Positions 42,611-50,687 of a stretch of DNA of 61,751 bases are shown piece after piece (position 1 is the first letter of the stretch; every line of letters starts with the position of its first letter). This DNA comes from Candidatus Bathyarchaeota archaeon (GTDB lineage Archaea > Thermoproteota > Bathyarchaeia > Bathyarchaeales > Bathycorpusculaceae), in the NCBI GenBank assembly GCA_003141855.1, contig PLNS01000026.1, positions 1-61,751 of the forward strand, read 5' to 3'. A model generated the notes under the pieces. It was not told the DNA's origin. It made no database searches and saw only the letters and a program-made list of their open reading frames with translations. The position numbers were made by a program, and so were the translations under genes.

Positions 42611-43381
42611 GTGGCTGACATCTTCGGAATCCCAGTTACAACAATAGGGTATATCGTAATTATCGCTATAATAGCGGTAACACTGGAAAGATTACTCAGC
42701 CGATACCTGTCACATTTTGCAAAACGCATCAAACTCGAACCCAGCGCCAGCAACAACCTCGTCTTAACCTTCCGAATCTTAATCCTGATTTTCACTGTTC
42801 TAGCCATAAGTAGCTTGGGCGGAGTCCAAGCCGAATGGTTGCTATCGGTTTCAGCCATTGGCGGCGCCGCGTTAGGTTTTGCGTCACAAAAAACCCTCGG
42901 CAACTTCATTGCTGGACTTTTCCTCTTAGCAGCTAGACCCTTCAAAGTCGGCGACTACGTAAAAATCGGCACGGTGGAAGGCATCGTCGAAGAAATTACC
43001 ATGAACTACACTAAAGTGTTGACTTCTGGCAACAACACGGTTTCAGTAACCAATCTCCAAATTTTAGACCGGGACATAACCAACTACCTCTACGAAAGCA
43101 CAAAAAACTACAACCTATACTGCTACACCTTTGAAATCGGCTTTGACCACAGCATTCCATCTGAAAAATTAAACCAATTGTTCAACCAAATTTTCGACAG
43201 CTACTCACGCATACTGCCCAGAAGACCAACCTGCATGCTTATTCGCTCAACCAACGCGGACAGAGTTTACCTGGTCTACCTTTACGTTGACAAACCCCAA
43301 GACATCTTCACGCTCAGACCAAGAATCGCTGACGAGATTTTTCAACGTTGGGATGAGGAAAGAGCTAAACTAAAGAAATAA
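42611..43381 (+). CDS. mscS: MscS-family mechanosensitive channel
   Basis: 256 residues from GTG. Three membrane segments; the pore helix SVSAIGGAALGFASQKTLGN is the MscS glycine-alanine zipper, followed by the cytosolic beta domain (VGDYVKIGTVEGIVEEITMN). It releases solutes on osmotic downshock. Full length for the small MscS type. Confidence 0.92.
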   Translation: MADIFGIPVTTIGYIVIIAIIAVTLERLLSRYLSHFAKRIKLEPSASNNLVLTFRILILIFTVLAISSLGGVQAEWLLSVSAIGGAALGFASQKTLGNFIAGLFLLAARPFKVGDYVKIGTVEGIVEEITMNYTKVLTSGNNTVSVTNLQILDRDITNYLYESTKNYNLYCYTFEIGFDHSIPSEKLNQLFNQIFDSYSRILPRRPTCMLIRSTNADRVYLVYLYVDKPQDIFTLRPRIADEIFQRWDEERAKLKK

Positions 43382-43415
43382 CTCCGACCAACCACATAAT
43401 GTAAGAGCGGTTATC

Positions 43416-43760
43416 ATGTCAAACAAAAAACAGGAAAAACCCAAACAACTAACAGCAGAAGCATCAAACCTATCAGACTTAATCGATTATCAGGAAGGCT
43501 CAGTTGTAAGCCGCACAATAATCGACAAGAAAACAGGAACCGTCACGCTTTTCGCGTTTGACGAAGACCAATGCTTAAGCGAACACACGGCACTCTACGA
43601 TGCGATGGTTTACGTTATTGAAGGCGAAGTGGACGTTACTATATCAGGCAAATCCGTGAAGCTGAAGAAGGGCGAAATGACTATCATGCCGGCGAATCAG
43701 CCGCATGCTTTAGCTGCGAAAACTAGGTTCAAAATGCTCCTAACAATGATAAAATCCTAA
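43416..43760 (+). CDS. Small cupin-domain protein
   Basis: 114 residues. Cupin motif one LSEHTALYDAMVYVIEGEVD with H and E ligands, motif two MPANQPHALAAKTRFKML with the second His. A single beta-barrel, substrate unknown. Its stop overlaps the convergent nitroreductase gene by 4 nt. Confidence 0.85.
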   Translation: MSNKKQEKPKQLTAEASNLSDLIDYQEGSVVSRTIIDKKTGTVTLFAFDEDQCLSEHTALYDAMVYVIEGEVDVTISGKSVKLKKGEMTIMPANQPHALAAKTRFKMLLTMIKS

Positions 43761-44374
43761 CCAAACGCTCTGCCCCATATATCCACAAAACAGTACTCCG
43801 AGAGCGCTTTTTTTGTGGGTGTTGACGGTTTCTCGGCTGGATAACCCAAAGCAACAAACGCTTCAGGCTCCACCGCCTCCGGAATCCGCAACACTTTCCG
43901 CACGGTTTCTTTGCAAAAACCCGGTGCACAAAACCAGCAAGCCCCCAAACCCTCCGCATGCGCTGCCAAAAGCAGGTTTTGCATTGCTGCACCTAAACTC
44001 TGCATCGCCAAATCCCGCTCGCACATTTGCCGTTTTTCATCGGGAAATTTTCTGAGCCCATCCATTGTTGAGCATGCCAAAATGAGCACTGGCGCGTTTG
44101 CGAACGCTTCAACCCTTTCCTCCCGCATTTTCGCATCAACTTTTGCGCCGTCTTTTGCCAAGTCGGCAGCCCACGCGTCACCCATAGCATCCGCCAACCT
44201 CCGCTTCACTGAAGCATCAGCCAAAACTATGAATCGCCAAGGTTGAGAGTTGTGCGCTGAAGGCGCCCATCCAGCAGCAACCAAAACATCCTCAACTAAC
44301 TCGCTGGGAACTTGGCGTGACAGGTATTTTCTGACACTACGCCGCTCATGGATTGCATCTAAGAGGTCTGGCAT
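43757..44374 (-). CDS. Nitroreductase-family flavoprotein
   Basis: 205 residues. IHERRSVRKYLSRQVPSELV, then AAGWAPSAHNSQPWRFIVL and EGLGACWFCAPGFCKETV, are the FMN-binding segments of the family. The C-terminal VALGYPAEKPSTPTKK is also standard. It reduces quinones, nitro groups or similar acceptors with NAD(P)H. Substrate unknown. Confidence 0.9.
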   Translation of the reverse strand: MPDLLDAIHERRSVRKYLSRQVPSELVEDVLVAAGWAPSAHNSQPWRFIVLADASVKRRLADAMGDAWAADLAKDGAKVDAKMREERVEAFANAPVLILACSTMDGLRKFPDEKRQMCERDLAMQSLGAAMQNLLLAAHAEGLGACWFCAPGFCKETVRKVLRIPEAVEPEAFVALGYPAEKPSTPTKKALSEYCFVDIWGRAFG

Positions 44375-44408
44375 GGATAGAGTGTATGTGGGGTTTGCTT
44401 TTTATCTT

Positions 44409-45437
44409 TTATACACTGTTGGGTTCCAAAATGACTTTCAACGACTGCCCAGCCTCAGCCACCAAACGGAAACCCTCTTGCGCTTCGCGAAGACTGAGCT
44501 TATGCGTAATCATGTCTTTAACGTTCAACCGCCCAGTTGCCAAAACCCTCAGAGAATCTTCCAAGTCGTTTGGGGCTGCGCCGTAGCTGGTGCGCATGGT
44601 GATTTCGTTTCGCCAGAACTGGTTAATGGGAACGGGCAATTTTACGGATGGGTCTGGTACGGCGAAGAACAGGATGGTTCCGCCGCTCTCAACACAATCC
44701 AACGCTACCATCGCGGCTGAGGTTGCGCCCGTGCAAACAACCACTTGGTCGGCTAATCGCCCATCGTTTATTTCTTTGAGTTTTTGGGGCAGGTTATCTT
44801 TAGCGTTCAGGGCGTGGTGTGCGCCGAATTTTTTGGCAAGCCCCAGCCTGTACGGGTTGATGTCGGCTACAATGATGTTTTCTACGCCTTTGAATTTGGC
44901 TAGTTGGGCATGCAGTATTCCCGAGATGCCGCTTCCGATGATAAGCATTGTGTCGTCTTTTTGCAGGTTCGCCAGCCGTTGACCCCGCGACACGCATGCC
45001 AATGGCTCTATGAATGTGCCTTCCTCAAAACTCATAGCATCTGGCAGGTTATAGATGCCGTATTGGACGTTGATTTTGGGGACTTGGATGTATTGTGCGA
45101 AGCCGCCGGGGTAATAATTGGTTGTGTGCAGTGTGTGGCAGGCGGTGTGGTTTCCACGTTGGCAGTATCGGCATTGGTTACATGGGACATGGTGTGAAAC
45201 AAAGACGCGGTCGCCGACTTTGACGCTGGTGACTTTGCCGCCGACTTTGCTAATGATGCCTGTGGCTTCATGGCCCAGCACGCGCGGTGCTTTAGGCACA
45301 CGGTACCATTCAATAACGTCGCTGCCGCATATGCCGCTCGCCATCACTTTCAGCAACACTTCGTCTTCGCCGATTTCTGGCACTGGCATCTCTTCGATTC
45401 TGACGTCATGGTTGTTGTAGTAGACGGCGACAAGCAA
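44409..45437 (-). CDS. Zinc-dependent medium-chain dehydrogenase
   Basis: 342 residues from TTG. Catalytic zinc ligands in ASGICGSDVIEWY and LGHEATG, structural zinc loop CNQCRYCQRGNHTAC, and Rossmann motif IGSGISGILHAQLAK. It oxidises an alcohol or polyol with NAD(P). It follows the aldolase gene by 28 nt in the same operon, so its substrate may be the aldolase product or precursor. Confidence 0.92.
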   Translation of the reverse strand: MLVAVYYNNHDVRIEEMPVPEIGEDEVLLKVMASGICGSDVIEWYRVPKAPRVLGHEATGIISKVGGKVTSVKVGDRVFVSHHVPCNQCRYCQRGNHTACHTLHTTNYYPGGFAQYIQVPKINVQYGIYNLPDAMSFEEGTFIEPLACVSRGQRLANLQKDDTMLIIGSGISGILHAQLAKFKGVENIIVADINPYRLGLAKKFGAHHALNAKDNLPQKLKEINDGRLADQVVVCTGATSAAMVALDCVESGGTILFFAVPDPSVKLPVPINQFWRNEITMRTSYGAAPNDLEDSLRVLATGRLNVKDMITHKLSLREAQEGFRLVAEAGQSLKVILEPNSV

Positions 45438-45465
45438 TTTTTTTCACTCAAAAAGAAAAGTTGGT

Positions 45466-46269
45466 TTAGGCTTTGCCTGCTTTTACCTGGTTGAAGAGGT
45501 CTAAGGCTTCTTGGGGCGTGTAGTTTTCGTGGATTATGGCTCTTATCGCTCGAATTGAAGCCACTGGGTTTTCTGTTTGCCAAATGTTTCTGCCCAAATT
45601 CACGCCAATAGCGCCCTTCTGTAGTCCATCGTAGACGAAGTCGAAAACTTCTTTTTGCGACTCGGTTTTTGGTCCTCCAGCCATAACAACTGGCACTGGG
45701 CACCCATCAACGACTTTCTCAAAGTTCTCTTTGCAATAGTATGTTTTGACGACTCTTGCGCCTAATTCAGCTGAAACTCTGGCAACCAACGCCAAGTATC
45801 GGGCTTCACGTTTTTCAAGTTCTTTCCCAACCGCTGTAACAGCCATAACTGGCACGCCGTAATCTTCACATTCATCAACAAGTTTAGCTAGGTTGCTTAG
45901 GCTTTTATTCTCGTATTTTGTTCCTGCGAAAACGGACATGGAAACTGCCATTGCGTTTAACCGTAGGATTTCCTGGATTGACGTGACTACGCTTTCGTTT
46001 GCTAAGTCTTCACCTACTACGGTTACTGCTCCTGAAACCCGCATTATGATTGGTTTCTCGATTGCTGGGTCGATGCAGTTACGCAGCACCCCGCGGGTGA
46101 GCATTAATGCATCAGCATACTGAATGATTGGTTTTATCGTTTCTTCGGGCTTCTCAAGACCGTGCGTTGGTCCCTGGAAGTATCCGTGGTCAACGGGTAA
46201 AAACAGTGCTTTGCCGTCTTTCTGGATAAGTCTACTTAAGCGGTTTTTCATTCCCCACTCCATAATCAT
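45466..46269 (-). CDS. Class I aldolase, FbaB/LsrF-DhnA type
   Basis: 267 residues. A TIM barrel with LFLPVDHGYFQGPTHGLE, the Schiff-base Lys in ARVVKTYYCKENF, and the phosphate loop VVMAGGPKTES plus GAIGVNLGRNIWQ. This family covers archaeal fructose-bisphosphate aldolase, ADH synthase and LsrF thiolase; the HGYFQG and NIWQ wording is nearest LsrF. It overlaps the small gene upstream by 4 nt. Confidence 0.88.
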   Translation of the reverse strand: MIMEWGMKNRLSRLIQKDGKALFLPVDHGYFQGPTHGLEKPEETIKPIIQYADALMLTRGVLRNCIDPAIEKPIIMRVSGAVTVVGEDLANESVVTSIQEILRLNAMAVSMSVFAGTKYENKSLSNLAKLVDECEDYGVPVMAVTAVGKELEKREARYLALVARVSAELGARVVKTYYCKENFEKVVDGCPVPVVMAGGPKTESQKEVFDFVYDGLQKGAIGVNLGRNIWQTENPVASIRAIRAIIHENYTPQEALDLFNQVKAGKA

Positions 46270-46490
46270 TTCTCCGAGGAAGCTTTTGGTTTAAGAATTA
46301 AATAACCTTTTTCTATGAGCCAGTGGTGAAACTGCCATGTAGTGTATAGGCAGGCCGCGCCGCATTTTTGCCGTGTCTGTTCATATGTTGGAGAACCTTC
46401 GGTTTGCTTGTTCAGTTCCAACTGTATGGGGCACTTGACGTCTTTGCAGAATTCTCTGCGCTTGTATTCAACGTAGCCTTCTGGCGCCAT
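46266..46490 (-). CDS. Small Cys-rich protein of the aldolase operon
   Basis: 74 residues with four Cys (FCKDVKCPIQ and KCGAACLYT), which could bind a metal or cluster, and an aromatic stretch TTWQFHHWLIEKGYLIL. No family name known to me. It opens a three-gene operon with the aldolase and dehydrogenase, suggesting a dedicated accessory role. Confidence 0.7.
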   Translation of the reverse strand: MAPEGYVEYKRREFCKDVKCPIQLELNKQTEGSPTYEQTRQKCGAACLYTTWQFHHWLIEKGYLILKPKASSEK

Positions 46491-46798
46491 TTTTCATCGG
46501 GCTAACTTTTCCTTCAAACCTAATAAGCGTTGTCGGTAAATGTGCCAATTAGCTCAAAATGGCTGGCTATCCGTTGATTTCTTTGGCAAGTGCGTACAGC
46601 TTTTTAACATGTTAATTGGTGCAAAAATGTCAATAGCGACCTACCCCCTATAGGTTTCAGCATGCTATTTCTATTAGGCTCCAAATATGCTCTAAAACTA
46701 CCACAAATTGAGAGGCAAGCCAAATGGACTAGTACAGTCGTTTACAAATACAGTTAAAAACAACAAACACAGAAACCTGTAAGCAAGGACTGGTACCT
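46491..46798. other. Divergent intergenic region with repeat
   Basis: 308 bp between the aldolase operon (minus) and the split regulator (plus). No gene. It carries the 53-bp dispersed repeat on the minus strand (46625-46677) about 135-187 nt before the aldolase operon, and an AT-rich stretch before 46799. Confidence 0.5.
46625..46677 (-). repeat. 53-bp dispersed repeat with G-rich core (copy 6)
   Basis: The minus strand reads AATAGAAATAGCATGCTGAA, then ACCTATAGGGGGTAGGTC. It is the partner of 33903-33955. The CCTATAG part could serve as a weak TATA box for the minus-strand operon. Confidence 0.6.
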
Positions 46799-47236
46799 TT
46801 GAGTTTGAAGCGTGTCGCCATCGCGTTGGCTTTAATACTAATCGTTGTAGGTGGTTTTGCAGCGCAAATATACCAGCAGAAAAACTTCAAGTACACCTAC
46901 ACCGAACAGCCCGTTCGGCACATTGAAGTTTACTCGGGCTTGGCTAGCTTGAAGACAATAACCATAAACGAGTACCTTATGGTCGCGTTTCCCCCATCCA
47001 TAACCGTTCAAGCGCCCGACGTTAACCAATCAGTCTTGACCAATGCAACGCGAAGCCAAATCTACGATTATATCAACCAGAACCCCGGCATGCAGTTCAG
47101 GGCAATATGTTCAGCGCTTTTCCTTCCAGTCGGGTTGGCAGAGTACCATTTAGGCGTTCTCGTCAGGGCTGGGTTGGTTTCGTTTGTTCGCGACGGCCGC
47201 TATAAACGGTTCTTTGTTGCTAAACGGTTTTCCTAG
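46799..47236 (+). CDS. Membrane-anchored winged-helix regulator, N-terminal part
   Basis: 145 residues from TTG: a signal anchor (VAIALALILIVVGGFAAQIY), a beta-rich segment to about residue 75, and a winged helix (RSQIYDYINQNPGMQFRAIC, then LAEYHLGVLVRAGLVSFVRD). The frame ends at TAG 47234-47236, but the same frame continues for another winged helix. Related archaeal proteins carry two winged helices in tandem, so this is probably the first part of one protein. Confidence 0.75.
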   Translation: MSLKRVAIALALILIVVGGFAAQIYQQKNFKYTYTEQPVRHIEVYSGLASLKTITINEYLMVAFPPSITVQAPDVNQSVLTNATRSQIYDYINQNPGMQFRAICSALFLPVGLAEYHLGVLVRAGLVSFVRDGRYKRFFVAKRFS

Positions 47237-47242
47237 CGTGAG

Positions 47243-47494
47243 ATGGCAACGATTTGTCTGCTGCGGCATAAGACGGCGAAAAGAATCATTGAAACACTCC
47301 TGTGCAAGAGGCAATTGTCGCATGGAAAGTTAGCTGATGAAGTTTCGATTACTTCGCAAGCGTTAACGTGGCAAATGAAAACTCTGAAGAACACAGAGTT
47401 CGTGTTGCAAGTGAATGAGGGATTAAAGACCATTTACATGTTAGATGAATCTTCAAAGCCATCGCTGAGAACCTATTTGGCTATCGTTAATTGA
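47243..47494 (+). CDS. Winged-helix regulator, C-terminal part
   Basis: 83 residues. The winged helix RHKTAKRIIETLLCKRQLSH, then SITSQALTWQMKTLKNTEFV, fits as the second domain of the protein beginning at 46799. It is in the same frame and separated only by TAG-Arg-Glu. ATG 47243 could allow independent start, but no ribosome site is visible apart from GCGTGAG. Confidence 0.65.
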   Translation: MATICLLRHKTAKRIIETLLCKRQLSHGKLADEVSITSQALTWQMKTLKNTEFVLQVNEGLKTIYMLDESSKPSLRTYLAIVN

Positions 47495-47542
47495 CATGCA
47501 ACTTAAGGGTACTTTTTTAAACCTCAAAGCCTCAAACCTTGT

Positions 47543-48175
47543 ATGCCCAAGTACTATCTTTTAGGCGGAGAAAACACCCACAAAAGGGATGCACAAGAAG
47601 TAAATCAAAGAGCCTTCCACGATGCGGGTAAGGCACCGAGAGTTCTTGTGTTTTCTTGGGCTAGAGCATCCTTCGATAAAACCTACCCTAAAAGTAAACT
47701 CCTGTTCGATTACTTCAGAAGCTTGGGCGCCAGCACAGTAAACACTGCTGATTTCTCTAGCTCGTCTGCGGAAATTAAGGAAAAAATCTCTGAATCAGAC
47801 CTTGTTTATTTAACGGGTGGTGTGCCCAGCGTTTTGGTGGAGCGCCTAAAAAAATCAGGCATCCGCAGTTTACTCAAGGATTTTGAGGTGGTTATTGTTG
47901 GCAGGAGCGCAGGTGCATTGGCGCTTTGCCGAAAATGCGTGATAACTTACAGGAGCAATTCAGCCGTCAAAGTCATCGACGGCTTGGGGCTGGTGGATAT
48001 AACGCTTAAGGCTCATTACAAGTTAGGCATGGATGAAGAATTAAAAGAGTTATCGAAAACGCAGGATATTTTTGCTGCGCCAAAGGGTTCAGCGCTTGTT
48101 TACGATAATGGAAATCTGTCTTTCATCAACAACGTTTACTTGTTCCATAAGGGTGAGAGGCAGCTTTTGAGCTAA
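47543..48175 (+). CDS. Peptidase S51-family protein
   Basis: 210 residues. SDLVYLTGGVPSVLVERLKK and VVIVGRSAGALALCRKCVIT, with the nucleophile Ser in GRSAGA, match the S51 (dipeptidase E/cyanophycinase) fold. It probably splits aspartyl or related dipeptides. Leaderless: ATG about 30 nt after an AT-rich box. Confidence 0.88.
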   Translation: MPKYYLLGGENTHKRDAQEVNQRAFHDAGKAPRVLVFSWARASFDKTYPKSKLLFDYFRSLGASTVNTADFSSSSAEIKEKISESDLVYLTGGVPSVLVERLKKSGIRSLLKDFEVVIVGRSAGALALCRKCVITYRSNSAVKVIDGLGLVDITLKAHYKLGMDEELKELSKTQDIFAAPKGSALVYDNGNLSFINNVYLFHKGERQLLS

Positions 48176-48181
48176 GAGCCA

Positions 48182-48934
48182 CTAAGAGAAGAACCTTCGA
48201 ACATAAATTTTGGACTTAATGATAAGAGGCGTTAGGGCAACCGTAAGAATTGTTCCTAATGTTGCGAGAACGATTATGTCGCCAAAAACCCAGCCAAAGA
48301 AAACCGCGGGAAAAGCTAAAGTCGGAACGTTACCGAACGCTACCAAAGCGCCCACACCGAACAAGCCAGATACCACGCTAGCTAAGAATACACCGACGAT
48401 TAACCATGTTACCCATGTTTTGCGGTCTTCAACCGATGCTTGAACCAGTAAAAGCAGGATACTAACGATTAAGGTGAGGATGAAAAGTGTTGTTTGCGAG
48501 AGAACGAAGGCAGCGGCTGAACCAACTAAAACTAATCCGAGAAGCGCGTTTAGCCCGTAGGTTAGTCTTGGACGTTTGAGGTCAAGAGTTGGCTTAGTTT
48601 TAAGTGAGCGGTAAATTAACAGTGGTATGAAGCCTTCGAAGAAGTCTGCCAACGCCCAAACCGTCACAAACGGCAACGAGTAACCCAGATAGAGCCCCAT
48701 GAGTATGCAGCTGAGGTATCCTGCTAGACAGCCCCAGACGCCAAACCAAAGCGCCAATGGCACGTAAACTGCCGCTGCAATGTAGAGCCCAGATACGCCT
48801 GTTACTGATTCAACTGGAGCAGAGACAACAGCCCAAATTGCCAAAACAGTACATATCAACGTTGCCACTACAAAGACAACGGGTTGCCTCCAAGTGATGC
48901 CTGCCGCATATGAGGTGAATTTGGTTTTTGACAT
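48182..48934 (-). CDS. Six-helix membrane protein, ECF S-component-like
   Basis: 250 residues. LYIAAAVYVPLALWFGVWGC and TVWALADFFEGFIPLLIYRS resemble the substrate-binding S components of ECF vitamin transporters, with further helices to the end. No ATPase genes lie nearby, so it would use shared energising units. Ligand unknown. Confidence 0.6.
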   Translation of the reverse strand: MSKTKFTSYAAGITWRQPVVFVVATLICTVLAIWAVVSAPVESVTGVSGLYIAAAVYVPLALWFGVWGCLAGYLSCILMGLYLGYSLPFVTVWALADFFEGFIPLLIYRSLKTKPTLDLKRPRLTYGLNALLGLVLVGSAAAFVLSQTTLFILTLIVSILLLLVQASVEDRKTWVTWLIVGVFLASVVSGLFGVGALVAFGNVPTLAFPAVFFGWVFGDIIVLATLGTILTVALTPLIIKSKIYVRRFFS

Positions 48935-49022
48935 TAAAGGGGTAATTGTGAAGTTGGGAATATAAGATTTAAGATTTCAAAATAAGACGCGAATTAAAAA
49001 AATGAAAAAGACTGAAAAAAAG

Positions 49023-49376
49023 CTACAATCGTTCCCTTAATTTTTCTGTGAGAAGCTTTACGATTTCTTCCTTGTCCTTCTCTATAAAATTCCAGAGCTC
49101 TTTGTTTTCGTTATCCATTGCAGAATCATTTTTGTAATTGTTTTTTATTCGCCAAAGGCTCCTGTTCTCGACTAGAAGCTGCTCCATGAGGTCGTATGTG
49201 TTGTTGTCAAGCATGCCCTTCTCGTTCATGGCTTGATTAGAAGACTTTGAAGTTTTGCTTTCTACGTCCATGCATAATTTTTGGCTCTTGTTTTCTTCAG
49301 TGGTTTTGCATACCATAAAGCGGGTTTCGCCTTCGCCCGATGTGGTTGTGAGGACTTCCTCGTTTTCTTTACTCAA
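49023..49376 (-). CDS. Hypothetical charged protein
   Basis: 117 residues from TTG 49376, chosen because GGGAGGTGAA lies about 6 nt upstream. Very polar, with helical stretches (NNTYDLMEQLLVENRSLWRI; KEEIVKLLTEKLRERL) that could form a coiled coil. No family recognised. Confidence 0.55.
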   Translation of the reverse strand: MSKENEEVLTTTSGEGETRFMVCKTTEENKSQKLCMDVESKTSKSSNQAMNEKGMLDNNTYDLMEQLLVENRSLWRIKNNYKNDSAMDNENKELWNFIEKDKEEIVKLLTEKLRERL

Positions 49377-49493
49377 AAAATTCACCTCCCAGAAACAGTA
49401 ACAAGTCAAGAATTGCTAACCAAGTATACACACTTAAGCATATGTGACTGCAAAAAGTTTGCCACAAATCGAACTTTTTTATGTTATTGTTGG

Positions 49494-49634
49494 TTAATCT
49501 GTTCTTTTTTTGAAAAAGCGGCGACAATAACAGTAGAAAGCACAAGCACCTAGAAGTACTACACCGAAAAGGGTAAGCGGAATCCTAAAGGCAGGGCTTG
49601 CCTCTGCTCTTCTACAAACCGCCCAAACAAACAA
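49494..49634 (-). CDS. 46-residue single-helix membrane peptide
   Basis: A TTG-started frame with one hydrophobic helix (RIPLTLFGVVLLGACAFYCY) and a basic end (CRRFFKKRTD), giving inward orientation of the C terminus. No strong ribosome site. The rest of the 49410-49756 gap holds AT-rich DNA without other features. Confidence 0.35.
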   Translation of the reverse strand: MFVWAVCRRAEASPAFRIPLTLFGVVLLGACAFYCYCRRFFKKRTD

Positions 49635-49756
49635 CTAACGCCCAATAACATGGCTGACGTAAGAGAAGATCGTTGGAAGAAAACCTGAAATAACAATTTT
49701 TGAGGAAGGGTATATTCTTTTATAAAACAAAGAAGATTGAAGGAAAATAATCTATT

Positions 49757-50059
49757 CTAGTCCTTCTTCTCCAATTTGACAATGTAAATTTCTTTGTTGC
49801 GGACTCTGAGCGCTACGTTGAATTTTCTTTCTGGTTTCTTGTTGAATGATTTAACTCTGAATGAGAATGGCGCATACATTGACCTTACGGTTTTACCCTC
49901 AACTTCAAGTTTAAACATTTTTTCAGGGCTTTCAATTATTTGCTTGAAGACCGCATCGTATTCGGGAATTTTGGCTATTTTTTTTCCTTCAGGGATTTCT
50001 TTAACTGGAGTCGCTTTTGCTATTATTTGCTTATTCTTGCTCTTTTCTAGTTTAGACAT
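49757..50059 (-). CDS. Hypothetical basic protein
   Basis: 100 residues. A Lys-rich N terminus (KLEKSKNKQIIAKATPVK) is followed by a small beta domain (FKLEVEGKTVRSMYAPFSFR; FNVALRVRNKEIYIVKLE). A nucleic-acid contact is possible. No family recognised. Upstream AT-rich promoter region 50065-50110. Confidence 0.6.
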   Translation of the reverse strand: MSKLEKSKNKQIIAKATPVKEIPEGKKIAKIPEYDAVFKQIIESPEKMFKLEVEGKTVRSMYAPFSFRVKSFNKKPERKFNVALRVRNKEIYIVKLEKKD

Positions 50060-50180
50060 CTAATTCACACTATATACAACGACAGTAATACTATATAACA
50101 CTAGCTTAAGTTAGTAAGAATAATAATGGTTAAGTCAAAATAATAGTAAATAATACTGGTTTTAGACCGCGGTTCAAAAA

Positions 50181-50339
50181 TTATTCGCCTCTTGTGTCGT
50201 TTCTGTTGCACTCCGCTTTTGGCCTATACTCTACTTTTTTATGGCGTTCCTTATGATGCCTCTCGCACTCTTTTATTCGCACAAGCATCCACTCGTTTTC
50301 TTCGTAAACGCATCCGCAAAGCAGAGTCTTAGTCGTCAA
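50181..50339 (-). CDS. 52-residue Cys/His-rich small protein
   Basis: TTG after GAAGGTTGG. Contains CGCVYEENEW, then RIKECERHHKERH and a later Cys, a spacing suited to a zinc site; basic overall. The rest of the 50060-50528 gap (50060-50180 and 50340-50528) shows no further gene. Confidence 0.45.
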   Translation of the reverse strand: MTTKTLLCGCVYEENEWMLVRIKECERHHKERHKKVEYRPKAECNRNDTRGE

Positions 50340-50528
50340 GTTTGCCAACCTTCAAATGAGGCTACTATGTCCACTGATACCTTAGTTATCCATAGTTCAT
50401 AATGATTTCTCTTGAGAGTTAAACTAAGAGTGGGTTGTTCACCAGAGTTGATAAATCGTAGTTTTTTGTCGGAAAAGGTAACGTTTTAGTGTATGTTATG
50501 CTTCTTGTTTGCTTGCTAAGGTGAATTT

Positions 50529-50651
50529 ATGAGCGTCATGAGTAGAAAAAAGAAAAATACACAGCTTGAGCAGAAAAAGAAGTTGGAACGAGAAAAAGAA
50601 GCAAAAAAGAAACAGATGAAACAGCAACTTCCTGCGAAAGGAAAGAAATAA
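50529..50651 (+). CDS. 40-residue Lys/Gln-rich helical peptide
   Basis: ATG after AAGGTGAA. The product is a single highly charged helix (QLEQKKKLEREKEAKKKQMK) with basic ends, similar in style to the 3223 peptide. It may be a nucleic-acid-associated or coiled-coil peptide. Confidence 0.5.
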   Translation: MSVMSRKKKNTQLEQKKKLEREKEAKKKQMKQQLPAKGKK

Positions 50652-50687
50652 AGTTTTTTAGCATAAAACGCTAAAGAACTCAGAAAA

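Noticed and set aside
46799-47494. TAG read as pyrrolysine
   Set aside because: Several clear genes in the window end with TAG, no pyl gene is visible, and the position lies in a linker and not a catalytic site.
49023-49409. Longer start (49409) for the charged hypothetical protein
   Set aside because: A strong GGGAGGTGAA ribosome site directly precedes TTG 49376, and the extra 11 residues are unlike the rest.
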